From Acidobacteriota bacterium (lineage in GTDB: Bacteria; Acidobacteriota; JAAYUB01): 35,374 nucleotides of DNA. This document shows, piece by piece, positions 22,919-31,012 of the stretch. Position numbers and translations under genes: made by a program. The stretch spans positions 1-35,374 of the forward strand of contig JAKQOW010000070.1 in NCBI GenBank assembly GCA_029565065.1. Reading direction: 5' to 3'. Numbering within the stretch: position 1 is the first letter of the stretch; each line of letters begins with the position of its first letter. The notes beneath the pieces were generated by a model. The model was not told the DNA's origin. It did not search any database and saw nothing but the letters and a program-made list of their open reading frames with translations.

Positions 22919-23398
22919 CTATTTCGGCTTCTTCACTTCCTCGATCTTGCGGGCGACGGCCGCCAGACCCACCACGATGAGACGGGCGCGGTTGGCGGCT
23001 GGGTTTTTCCGCTGGGGATCCAGATCCATCGCCTGTTTGAAGTCCCGGCCGGCCTCCTGAGTCCGGCCCAGGCGCATCATCGCCTCCCCCCGGTTCACCA
23101 GGATGGAGATGTCATTGGGTGTCATCGCGTGGGCCCGGTTCAGGGTGGCCAGCGCCTCCTCGTTCCGGCCGGTCTTGACGTAGATCGCGCCGAGTGATCC
23201 CTGCACCATCGCGTTGTCCGGGTCCACTGCGGCGAGCCCCTCCAGGATCGTCAGCGCGTGCTCCGTCTGCCCCTGGTTGTAGTAGAAAGCGCCCAGCTGC
23301 AGCAGGCTGCTGATATGTTCGTCGGTCATGCCAGCCGCGGTCTTGAGCGGGATCGTGCCGTCCAGTTTTCCGTCCTTGAAATTCTGATAGGTTGCCAT
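22919..23398 (-). CDS. Small TPR protein, possibly a type III secretion-type chaperone
   Basis: This 159-aa soluble protein has about three TPR units (near residues 30-63, 64-97 and 98-131) with the usual L-G-x-x-Y and P-x-x-x spacing. Size and layout resemble the SycD/LcrH/IpgC class of type III secretion chaperones, but generic TPR proteins look similar. ATG 23398 has AGGAGG 5 nt upstream. It ends 11 nt from the convergent flavodiiron gene. The gene before it (23435-24019), 36 nt away and on the same strand, encodes a needle-like protein, which supports a chaperone-client pair. No apparatus genes are in the window. Confidence 0.75.
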   Translation of the reverse strand: MATYQNFKDGKLDGTIPLKTAAGMTDEHISSLLQLGAFYYNQGQTEHALTILEGLAAVDPDNAMVQGSLGAIYVKTGRNEEALATLNRAHAMTPNDISILVNRGEAMMRLGRTQEAGRDFKQAMDLDPQRKNPAANRARLIVVGLAAVARKIEEVKKPK

Positions 23399-23434
23399 GT
23401 TCGCCTCCTGTGCTGCCAATTACCGGTCGATCGA

Positions 23435-24019
23435 TCAGGCCCGCATGTTGCGGATGATGGACATGCTCATCTCGTGCAGGTTCTTCTGCAGGTTGCTGAG
23501 CAGCTCCGTCATCTGCGTGAACTTCGCCATCGCAAACTGGATTTGCTGGAGGTCGCTCTGGTATGTGGGGCTGTCGGGATTCAGGTTGTTGATTTGGGAT
23601 TCGATATTGGCATACATCGAATCCACCATGCCGGCCATGGTGCTGACGATGTTGTTGGGGCCGCCGCCCACTCCGCCGCCGGCATTGACCGCACCGCCGA
23701 CGCCGCCCTGCACGATGCTGAAGGGAGCGTCCAACGGCAGGATGTTCATGGGCAGTGGGGGCATCGGGCTGGCCTGGATGGGCCCGAAGCCGCCGATCAT
23801 GCTGCCCACCATGTCGGGAATGGTTTGCATCGGACTGAAGAACATGTCGGTGATCCCGCCGGCCACGTCACCCACCGTGCTGCCGACGGAGCTGATGCCG
23901 TCCCCCACCCAACTGATGGCGTCGCCCACAATGGGGATGCCTACACTGTCGATGGCGTCGCCCACCATGTCGATGGCGCCGCCGACGAAATCCGCCACGC
24001 CGCCGATCACGTCACCCAT
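23435..24019 (-). CDS. Gly-rich protein with type III needle-like C-terminus
   Basis: In this 194-aa protein, residues 1-60 are a repetitive, hydrophobic, Gly-rich segment in which V-G-D-A-I or close variants recur (V-G-D-A-I-D-S-V-G, V-G-D-A-I-S-W-V-G, V-G-D-G-I-S-S-V-G). Residues 60-110 are Pro/Met-rich. The last 55 residues form two helices around N-P-D-S-P and end in S-I-I-R-N-M. The order (acidic turn, D-L-Q, helix, then L-H-E-M-S-M-S-I-I) parallels YscF/PrgI needle subunits, where D-N-P is followed by D-L-Q and a closing I-L-Q-K helix. There is no signal peptide. ATG 24019 has AGGAGG 5 nt upstream. A role as exported needle- or translocator-like protein with the TPR protein as chaperone is inference. 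A generic membrane-active protein is an alternative. Confidence 0.7.
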   Translation of the reverse strand: MGDVIGGVADFVGGAIDMVGDAIDSVGIPIVGDAISWVGDGISSVGSTVGDVAGGITDMFFSPMQTIPDMVGSMIGGFGPIQASPMPPLPMNILPLDAPFSIVQGGVGGAVNAGGGVGGGPNNIVSTMAGMVDSMYANIESQINNLNPDSPTYQSDLQQIQFAMAKFTQMTELLSNLQKNLHEMSMSIIRNMRA

Positions 24020-24258
24020 ACGCACCTCCTTGGGACCAACTGTTTAAATTGTCCTGTTAGAATTCCCAATTTGCCGTTTTCACAACAATATTGGGGAAAA
24101 TCTGGAGCGCGACTTTCCCGGGGACATCGATCACCGACGGCTCGCCCACGGACACCGAAAAGTCACACCGTGCGGAACGGGGCATCACCGACGCGAAACG
24201 CTCGCCCCGACCGGCTTCTGCACACCTAGGCCCCCTCCCCGCCTTGTGGGATCCGGTG

Positions 24259-24267
24259 TGATACAAT
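24259..24267 (+). promoter_or_regulatory. Extended -10 promoter candidate for the kinase receptor gene
   Basis: TGATACAAT at 24259-24267 matches an extended -10 (TG, one base, TACAAT). No good -35 lies at the right distance. The start near 24274 would leave about 28 nt before ATG 24303 and would exclude the longer GTG start at 24246. Confidence 0.4.
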
Positions 24268-24302
24268 GCAATCTTCTCATCCTTGTTACAGGTTCACCGA
24301 TT

Positions 24303-27300
24303 ATGGTGAAAACCATCCCCAAGCTCTGCGTGCTCCTGGCCCTGCTGGCAGGCGCAGCCGCCGCTGGGAAGCCGATTCCCGATTGCCGATTCGATCACCT
24401 CGGGGTGGCGGAGGGATTGTCGGAAAGCGCCGTCACCGCCATCATTCAGGACAGCCGGGGATTCATCTGGATCGGCACGCACGACGGCCTCAACAAGTAT
24501 GACGGCTACACCTTCACGGTGTATCGGAGCCAGCCCGGGAATCCCGACAGCCTGTCCGACAACGCCGTCAGCACGTTGTGCGAGGATCGGGATGGAATGC
24601 TCTGGGTTGGCACCATCGGTGGGGGCCTGACCCGCTTCGACCCGAACCGTGAGACATTCAGCCGACCCCGATTGGCCGGCCGAAATCCGGTGGAAACCAG
24701 CCGTGATGTCATCGGTGCCATTATCCAGGATCGCCGGGGGAGGATCTGGATCGGTCATGGAGGCGGCATCGACCGCGGCGCACATCACCAGACCCCTTCC
24801 CAGAGCCGTTTCCTCCGAATTTCGACTCTGACGGGGCGTCTGCTGGAAGATCCGGCCGGCAGCGTGTGGCTGATCGTTGGGTCGAACCAGCTGTATCGGT
24901 TTGACGAAGATTCCGGACGATTCGATCCGTTTCCGCTGCGCCTGCCGGCGACCACATCCGGCGCACCGATCCGGGAGTTGGTGTATCTGGAGGGGACAGG
25001 AACGCTTCTCGTGTCGGCCGCTGATCGGTTGTATACGTTCAGCCTTGTCCAACGCCGGCTGCTCGATGAACGGGAACCCCTCGTGATTCCGGCGACAATT
25101 CGCCTGCGCGGCTTGAGCGGCGGGGTGGAAGATGAATCCGGAAGAATTCTGCTTGGCACCTTCGGGAATGGAATCGTCGAAATCGAACGGCGGGACCGGA
25201 CCGTGCGGCAGCGGATCCACGATCCCAACGATCCCTGGAGCCTGAGCAACAACGATGTGGTCCGATTGATGGCCGACCGGTCAGGCATCATCTGGATCGG
25301 GACGGAGGGCGGCGGCGTCAATCTGATCAAGCAGGCCAAGTATAAGTTCACGCACCATCGGCACCGCCAAGGTGTTCCGAACAGCCTCAGCGGTAACTAT
25401 GTGACCGCGATCCGCAAGGATGCGTCGGGTGATCTGTGGGTGGGTACCGGTGGGATGGGCTTGAACCGAATCAACGAGGCGGAGGGGACTTGCTCGGTCT
25501 ACCGTCATGATCCGCAACGTCCGGAAACCAGCCTCAGTCACGACTACATCACGTCGATATCCGAAGCGGCTGAATCCGGCCAGTTGTGGATCGGTACGCG
25601 GGACGGATTGAACCGCCTCGATATCCGGACCGGAGCATGCCGCCAGTACAAACATGACCCAGACCGGCCGGGAAGCCTCCGGCGAAATGACATTCACAAC
25701 ACGTTCCTGGATCGCCATGGTGATCTGTGGGTCATCGCCTACCTGTATCTGGAGCGGTTGCCCCGAGGCCGATCGGAGTTTGTCCACTATCGACACGATC
25801 CGACACAAGCGACGACCATCAGCGACGGGCCGGGCTATCCCATTTTCGAGGACGGTGCGGGAACCATCTGGATCGGATCGTGGTGCGGCGGACTCAACCG
25901 GTACGACCGTCCGACTGACACGTTTGCGCATTACACCCATCAGCCGGATGATTCGGCCAGTCTGAGCCATGACCGGGTGTGGGCCATCCACGAGGATAAG
26001 CGGGGTCGGATGTGGATCGGCACATATGGCGGGGGACTCAACCGATTCGATCGAAACAGCGGGATTTTCAAGCGGTACCTGGATACGGACGGGCTCGCCA
26101 GCAACGTGGTGTACGGGATCCTGGAGGATGAGACGGGATGTCTGTGGCTGAGCAGTAACAACGGGCTGACCCGATTCAATCCCGAGACGGGGGTGTTCCG
26201 GATCTACGACGTGCATGACGGACTTCAGGGCAAGGAGTTCAACACCCGGGCCTTCTATAGGGACAGAGAGGGGAACATGTACTTCGGCGGCACCAACGGC
26301 TACAACGCCTTCCACCCCGGGTCCCTCCCCGTCAACTGCCATCCGCCGCCCGTGGTGATCACGTCGATCACCGTCGGCGGACGGCGCGTCGTCCCGGCGG
26401 CCGCCACCATCTCTCTGGGGTACGACCAGAATTCAGTGGCATTCGAATTCGCCGCGTTGGATTACAACTGCCCGGCGAAAAACCGGTATGTTTTCAAGCT
26501 GGAGAACCTGGATGCGGACTGGAACCAGGTGGGAGCCGACCGCCGGTTTGCCGATTACCGGAACATTCCCCCGGGCGAATACACCTTCCGTGTCCGGGGT
26601 TCCAACCACGATGGCGTTTGGAACGAGACGGAAAGCGACGTGACGCTGCGCGTGTCGCCCCCCTTCTGGGAGACCTGGTGGTTCCGGGCGGTAGCCCTCG
26701 TCGCCTTCGGCTTCTGCTTTTATGCCCTGGTCGCATTTCTGAAGCGGCACTTCGATCTCATCCGGTTCTGGAAGACGCGGAACGTCATCGGGGACTACAT
26801 CGTGACGCACAAGATCGGCAGCGGCGGAATGGGTGTGGTGTATAAGGGCGTCAGCCGGAAAAACCGATCCCGGGTCGTCGCATTGAAGGTCTTGAACGAG
26901 GAGCATGCCCTGGCCGAAAACCAGCGCCGCCGGTTCCTCAATGAGGGCGCCATCATCGACAGCCTGGACCATCCCCACATCGTGAAGGTCTACCAGCGGG
27001 CGAGCCAGGGCAACAACCTCTACATCGCCATGGAATACCTGGATGGCCTGACGCTGCAAGATAAACTGGCTCGCGACGGGAAGCTCATCCTGGCGGAGGC
27101 CGTCGACATCATGTGCCAACTCGCCGACGTGGTCGCGGCCGTCCACCAAAAGGGCGTCATCCACCGGGACCTGAAACCCGAAAACATCATGTTGGTGCAA
27201 CAGGAGGACCGCGCAAACTACGTGAAGATCCTCGATTTCGGCCTTGCCATCATGAAGAACGCCACCCGGCTCACCCGGTCCGGCATGTTCATGGGCACGG

Positions 27301-27611
27301 TGGGCTACACGCCGCCGGAGCAGGTGTCCGGATACGGATACAACTTTTCCGGAGACATCTATTCCCTGGGAGTGATCTTCTACGAAATGGTGACCGGCGA
27401 GCAGCCGTTTTTCGGCGAGACCTCGCTGGAGATCATCAAGCAGATTCTCAACGAGGAGCCGGTCGAGCCGGTGGCTTTCAATCCTGAGATCCCGGCGGCA
27501 TTGAATGCGCTGATCCTGAGGTTGCTGAGCAAGGATCCCGGCCGCCGACCCACCGCGGCCGATTTGCGCACAACGATGCCGCGGATGATGGCGGACCTTC
27601 AGTCGGTGTGA
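24303..27611 (+). CDS. Hybrid receptor: periplasmic propeller + Y_Y_Y + TM + Ser/Thr protein kinase
   Basis: This 1102-aa protein has a signal peptide (about residues 1-20). About a dozen two-component regulator propeller repeats cover residues 30-670 (the I-W-I-G-T, G-G-G-L-x-R-F-D pattern). They are followed by a Y_Y_Y domain (about 695-780), one transmembrane helix (about 790-815) and a protein kinase domain (about 830-1100). The kinase has G-S-G-G-M-G near 838, V-A-L-K-V-L, the catalytic loop H954-R955-D956-L-K-P-E-N and D978-F-G, so it should be active. This extracellular layout is well known from hybrid two-component systems, where a histidine kinase follows. Here the output is a Ser/Thr kinase. 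ATG 24303 begins a good signal sequence. The 3' end overlaps the convergent sigma-54 activator by 13 nt, suggesting a functional pair. The ligand may be a glycan or other extracellular polymer (inference). Confidence 0.92.
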   Translation: MVKTIPKLCVLLALLAGAAAAGKPIPDCRFDHLGVAEGLSESAVTAIIQDSRGFIWIGTHDGLNKYDGYTFTVYRSQPGNPDSLSDNAVSTLCEDRDGMLWVGTIGGGLTRFDPNRETFSRPRLAGRNPVETSRDVIGAIIQDRRGRIWIGHGGGIDRGAHHQTPSQSRFLRISTLTGRLLEDPAGSVWLIVGSNQLYRFDEDSGRFDPFPLRLPATTSGAPIRELVYLEGTGTLLVSAADRLYTFSLVQRRLLDEREPLVIPATIRLRGLSGGVEDESGRILLGTFGNGIVEIERRDRTVRQRIHDPNDPWSLSNNDVVRLMADRSGIIWIGTEGGGVNLIKQAKYKFTHHRHRQGVPNSLSGNYVTAIRKDASGDLWVGTGGMGLNRINEAEGTCSVYRHDPQRPETSLSHDYITSISEAAESGQLWIGTRDGLNRLDIRTGACRQYKHDPDRPGSLRRNDIHNTFLDRHGDLWVIAYLYLERLPRGRSEFVHYRHDPTQATTISDGPGYPIFEDGAGTIWIGSWCGGLNRYDRPTDTFAHYTHQPDDSASLSHDRVWAIHEDKRGRMWIGTYGGGLNRFDRNSGIFKRYLDTDGLASNVVYGILEDETGCLWLSSNNGLTRFNPETGVFRIYDVHDGLQGKEFNTRAFYRDREGNMYFGGTNGYNAFHPGSLPVNCHPPPVVITSITVGGRRVVPAAATISLGYDQNSVAFEFAALDYNCPAKNRYVFKLENLDADWNQVGADRRFADYRNIPPGEYTFRVRGSNHDGVWNETESDVTLRVSPPFWETWWFRAVALVAFGFCFYALVAFLKRHFDLIRFWKTRNVIGDYIVTHKIGSGGMGVVYKGVSRKNRSRVVALKVLNEEHALAENQRRRFLNEGAIIDSLDHPHIVKVYQRASQGNNLYIAMEYLDGLTLQDKLARDGKLILAEAVDIMCQLADVVAAVHQKGVIHRDLKPENIMLVQQEDRANYVKILDFGLAIMKNATRLTRSGMFMGTVGYTPPEQVSGYGYNFSGDIYSLGVIFYEMVTGEQPFFGETSLEIIKQILNEEPVEPVAFNPEIPAALNALILRLLSKDPGRRPTAADLRTTMPRMMADLQSV

Positions 27612-29407
27612 TTCGGGCGCCGGATCCCCAATCGCTTCATCTTTTCATGCAGGCCCCGGTAGGTCATGTTCAACTGCCGGGCCGTCTCGGACTTGTTCCA
27701 GCCGTTCTGGGCCAGCAGCCGGGTCAGCATCTGTATTTCGATTTGCGGATCGGCTTTTGGAATGATGACCACCGGCGGACGGTCCGTCGAGCCGGCTGTC
27801 CCCTTGATGGAGTCGGAGAGCAGGTCGAAACCGATGGCATCCCCATCCTCAGCCAGGTTGACCAGGCTGTGGATCTCGTTTTCGAGCTCCCGGACATTCC
27901 CGTCCCAGGCGTGGGCCAGCAACGCGGCATAGGCCTGAACCGTGTAGCCGTTGATCCGTTTTTGGTCCAACCGGCAGAACGTGTCGGTGAAATGATTGAT
28001 GAGGAGCGGGATGTCCTCTGTGCGCTCGCGCAACGGGGGGATCGTCATCGTCCGGTGGACGAGGCGGTAGTAGAGATCCTTGCGGAATGTGCCGGTGGCC
28101 ACCATCCCCTTGAGATCTCCGTTGGTGATGGAGATGATCCGCAGGTCAACCCGGATATGCCGGGTGCCGCCCAGGCGGTAGTACTCCTGCTCCTGTAAGG
28201 CCCGGAGCAACTTGCTCTGCAGATCGGCGGACATGTTGCCGATTTCGTCCAGCACCAGCGTGCCGCCCGACGAGATCTCCAGTTTCCCCTTTCGCGGACT
28301 GACCGCCCCGGTGAACGCGCCTTTCTCATAGCCGAACAGTTCGGATTCCAGAAGGTTTTCCGGAATGGCCGCGCAGTTGATGGCCACGAACTCCCCGCCG
28401 GCCCGCCGCGAATATTGGTGGATGAGTCGGGCGAACAGCTCCTTGCCGGTGCCGCTCTCGCCCTGGATGAGGATGAACAGGTCGCTGCGGGCGAACTTCT
28501 TGGCCTGTTCGATCAGCCGCCGAATGCCGGGATTGCCGGCGACGATGTTGACGGTGGCTGCGGTTCCTGGTGCTTCTGCCTCGGGCATTGGCGGATCACC
28601 ACCCAATACATAGGCCAGCAGCCTCAGCTCCTGGGCGAGCAGGGCGACGAATTCGGCCACTTGCCGCTCCAACCGGTTGTCGGCGGGCGTCAGGCAGACC
28701 AATGCGAACGGGATGCCAGTCACGGCAAACCGGTGGGATTGGAAGCACCCGCCGCCGTCCCGGAGCTGCCGGCTGGGGATATCCGAGATGAAGAGGTCCG
28801 GGTTCTCAGCCGCGACGGTTTTCACCGTCGCGAATCCGCCGGTTTGGCCATGGACCAGAAGGTGAATCCGGAATTCGTCTCCGTCGTGTGACAGGAGGAC
28901 GAAGCCGCCGTCCCGCAACAGCCCTGTCAGGATCCGCGAGAGCCGGGTGATGAATGTGTGAAAATCACGGCAACCCATGCCCTCCCGCAGGACAGCCTTC
29001 AGTGCTTCGGCATAGAGGTCGGCTTCGATCCTCGTTTTTCCCGTCCGGGCCTTGCTCTCGTTGTCCAGCCGGAGGTTGTGGAAGACCGGCGTCAGTTCCT
29101 GCGCCGTCTCGAACTCGTCCAGGTTGCCGGCACGCAAGAAGAATTCCAGCCGGCCGATGCTGAATGATCCGCCGATGGCCAACTCGGCCTGGCGGACCCG
29201 CTCGCCGGCGACGAAGGTACCGTTGGAAGAATCCAGGTCCCGGATTCGGATGGAATCGCCCGCAACCATGACAGCCAGGTGCTTGCGGGACAGGAACTCG
29301 TCGTCGATGGTCAGATCGTTCCCGGCATCTCGGCCGATGGTCACCTGCGGCCGGTCCAGGGGGAATTTTCTGACGAAACCGTCCAGGTAGTACAACAAGT
29401 AGTTCAT
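27599..29407 (-). CDS. FHA-domain sigma-54-dependent transcriptional activator
   Basis: This 602-aa protein has an N-terminal FHA domain (about residues 20-95, with I-G-R, S-R-K-H and S-S-N-G-T motifs) that binds phosphothreonine. A GAF-like region follows (about 120-270), then a sigma-54 AAA+ domain (about 290-520) with Walker A G-E-S-G-T-G-K-E and the sigma-54 contact loop G-A-F-T-G-A. It ends in a Fis-type helix-turn-helix ([11 protein letters not shown]). ATG 29407 is chosen because the FHA domain begins there; no strong ribosome site is visible, and 29461 is an alternative. An FHA input means a Ser/Thr kinase should control it, and one is encoded convergently with a 13-nt overlap. A sigma-54 promoter candidate at 29599-29615 lies in the divergent region upstream. 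Confidence 0.93.
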   Translation of the reverse strand: MNYLLYYLDGFVRKFPLDRPQVTIGRDAGNDLTIDDEFLSRKHLAVMVAGDSIRIRDLDSSNGTFVAGERVRQAELAIGGSFSIGRLEFFLRAGNLDEFETAQELTPVFHNLRLDNESKARTGKTRIEADLYAEALKAVLREGMGCRDFHTFITRLSRILTGLLRDGGFVLLSHDGDEFRIHLLVHGQTGGFATVKTVAAENPDLFISDIPSRQLRDGGGCFQSHRFAVTGIPFALVCLTPADNRLERQVAEFVALLAQELRLLAYVLGGDPPMPEAEAPGTAATVNIVAGNPGIRRLIEQAKKFARSDLFILIQGESGTGKELFARLIHQYSRRAGGEFVAINCAAIPENLLESELFGYEKGAFTGAVSPRKGKLEISSGGTLVLDEIGNMSADLQSKLLRALQEQEYYRLGGTRHIRVDLRIISITNGDLKGMVATGTFRKDLYYRLVHRTMTIPPLRERTEDIPLLINHFTDTFCRLDQKRINGYTVQAYAALLAHAWDGNVRELENEIHSLVNLAEDGDAIGFDLLSDSIKGTAGSTDRPPVVIIPKADPQIEIQMLTRLLAQNGWNKSETARQLNMTYRGLHEKMKRLGIRRPNHTD

Positions 29408-29598
29408 GTGGATCGGATGGTACCAGATCACATGTAAAAAATCATATGAAACAAACGGCAAAGCTGTGAAGCAATTTCATAGTGCATGGCCTGAACCACA
29501 CTCCCATACGTGCAGTTTGACGGACACGCCGTATTAATGTTCTCGCAACCAACTGAAAATAATATTGAATTCACGACATATTCTCCCGAGCCGATTAT

Positions 29599-29615
29599 TT
29601 GGTAGGCGAATTGCA
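29599..29615 (+). promoter_or_regulatory. Sigma-54 (-24/-12) promoter candidate
   Basis: The sequence reads TTGGTAGGCGAATTGCA. GG (29601-29602) and GC (29613-29614) are separated by exactly 10 bp, as required. The -12 part TTGCA is perfect, and the -24 part matches TGGCACG at 5 of 7 positions. Transcription would start near 29626, about 50 nt before the exported-protein gene at 29677. It lies next to the gene of a sigma-54 activator. Confidence 0.6.
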
Positions 29616-29676
29616 TTGCATCCGATAGCAATTCATCGGACAAATCGGATCCCACGAAGATTGAGGTTTTGTCATT

Positions 29677-30369
29677 GTGATGATCCCGAAGACACTTGCA
29701 ATCGTTCTGGTGGGGTTGGTTGGGTCGGTCGCCGGTTTGGCTGCCGACTGCATCAGCCTGCCGCTGGCGCCTCAAGACTGGCAGCAGGCGGAGTTTCACC
29801 ACGGGTCCCTGGAACCGATCCCGGACGGGCTCTTGCTGCGGGGCGACGCCTGGACCAACGCCCGGAACCAGAGCGGCCGCATCGACGGCAATCACGTGCG
29901 TTCCGCCAGCCCATTCGATCTCCGCGGCGGCGGTGACGTCTATCTCGTCTTCGGCGTGGACGGGGGCGGTCAATACATGGCGGTTTTCCCGCTCCTGTTC
30001 TCCGGCGTGAGCGTGCCCCACCTGACGACGCACCACTCCTTCAGGGGCAGCGTGGTGCTGCCGGAAAAGCAGTGGCTGTATGCCCAGCTCCACGTAGACG
30101 CGTCGGGGAAATACCAACTCACCGTCTGTCAGAACACGTTCTTCGACCAGGACGGACGGGTGTTGCTCGACCGTACCGGAAAACTGACATCCCTGACCGG
30201 CCGCGTGGAATTCGCCTTCGCGGATAACTATGCCGGACCCGATGCGTTCGTGGTCATCCGAAAAGCCATGGTCTGTCCGTCCGGCAGCCGATGCACCCGA
30301 AGCGGTGGCGGCGATGGCGGGGGTCTCGAATCTGTCGCCACTGCCGGCGGCGGCGGTCCGAACTGGTGA
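29677..30369 (+). CDS. Exported protein of unknown function, paralogue of the 34588-35374 protein
   Basis: This 230-aa protein has a signal peptide (about residues 1-22). The central 150 residues are a beta-rich domain, possibly a jelly-roll, with P-H-L-T-T-H-H-S, V-V-L-P-E-K-Q-W-L and D-N-Y-A-G-P. It ends in a Ser/Gly-rich tail (residues about 200-230). The central domain is closely similar to that of the partial gene at 34588-35374, but the two C-terminal repeats of that protein are missing here. The start is GTG 29677 (GAGG about 10 nt upstream) or ATG 29680. The sigma-54 candidate lies about 60 nt upstream. I do not recognise the family. Confidence 0.75.
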   Translation: MMIPKTLAIVLVGLVGSVAGLAADCISLPLAPQDWQQAEFHHGSLEPIPDGLLLRGDAWTNARNQSGRIDGNHVRSASPFDLRGGGDVYLVFGVDGGGQYMAVFPLLFSGVSVPHLTTHHSFRGSVVLPEKQWLYAQLHVDASGKYQLTVCQNTFFDQDGRVLLDRTGKLTSLTGRVEFAFADNYAGPDAFVVIRKAMVCPSGSRCTRSGGGDGGGLESVATAGGGGPNW

Positions 30370-30399
30370 AGTGGATGCATGAAGCCCGTTTGGTGTGTT

Positions 30400-30425
30400 C
30401 GCCCGTGGCGGGCGGCCGAAAGTTT
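30400..30425 (+). terminator. Weak terminator-like hairpin
   Basis: A CGCCCG/CGGGCG stem with a TGG loop (30400-30414) is followed a few bases later by a short T-run (30422-30425). It lies between two exported-protein genes and could reduce read-through. Confidence 0.3.
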
Positions 30426-30470
30426 TGTGATCGACTGTTGATCAACATTCTCCCAAAAAGGAGCGGCACC

Positions 30471-30857
30471 ATGAGTTGTGTTTGGATCCGAGGACTACTG
30501 GCGGGGTTGGTCTGCGTGTTGGTGTGTCCGGCGTTGACCCAGGGCGAGACCACCGATCTGACCGGCGTGTACGCGCTCTATCACGCGGACGGCGGGTCCG
30601 GACGAGTCGAAGGATACATGCGCATCACCCAGACGGGTGACCACGCGTTCACGGTGGGGATCGCCATCCGGACGGGTGATCCAGCCATGGATTGGCAGGG
30701 GAACGGTGAAGTCACGGGCACTCAGGGATATTATGACTGGCGCTTTGACGACGGCAAATCAGGCCGGACGACGTTCACCATCGATCCGGACGGCACGCTG
30801 CACGGCCAGGTGCAGGGTTCCGGCCTGAACTGGCGGTACGTGGCGCGCAAGCAGTAG
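30471..30857 (+). CDS. Small exported protein of unknown function
   Basis: This 128-aa protein has a signal peptide (about residues 1-24), then a compact beta-rich domain containing L-T-G-V-Y-A-L-Y, G-R-V-E-G-Y-M-R-I-T-Q-T-G, W-Q-G-N-G and a closing L-N-W-R-Y-V-A. The layout suggests a small lipocalin-like or META-like barrel, but I cannot name a family. AGGAG lies 7 nt before ATG 30471. It sits between two other exported proteins in the same direction. Confidence 0.75.
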   Translation: MSCVWIRGLLAGLVCVLVCPALTQGETTDLTGVYALYHADGGSGRVEGYMRITQTGDHAFTVGIAIRTGDPAMDWQGNGEVTGTQGYYDWRFDDGKSGRTTFTIDPDGTLHGQVQGSGLNWRYVARKQ

Positions 30858-31012
30858 CGGTATGGAATGAGCGAGGTGTTGACTGAGAAGCTGGCGACCG
30901 GCCGTTGGGGCAAATGCAACTATCAACCTGCGATGCCTGGTGGCCAACCAGAAACGATAAGCACTGCGGCCATCGTTCGATTTGAATGGAGATCATTCTG
31001 GAAGAGGTTGGC

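Noticed and set aside
24246..24302. Upstream GTG start for the kinase receptor
   Set aside because: It would put 19 extra residues before the signal peptide, and it lies upstream of the likely promoter.
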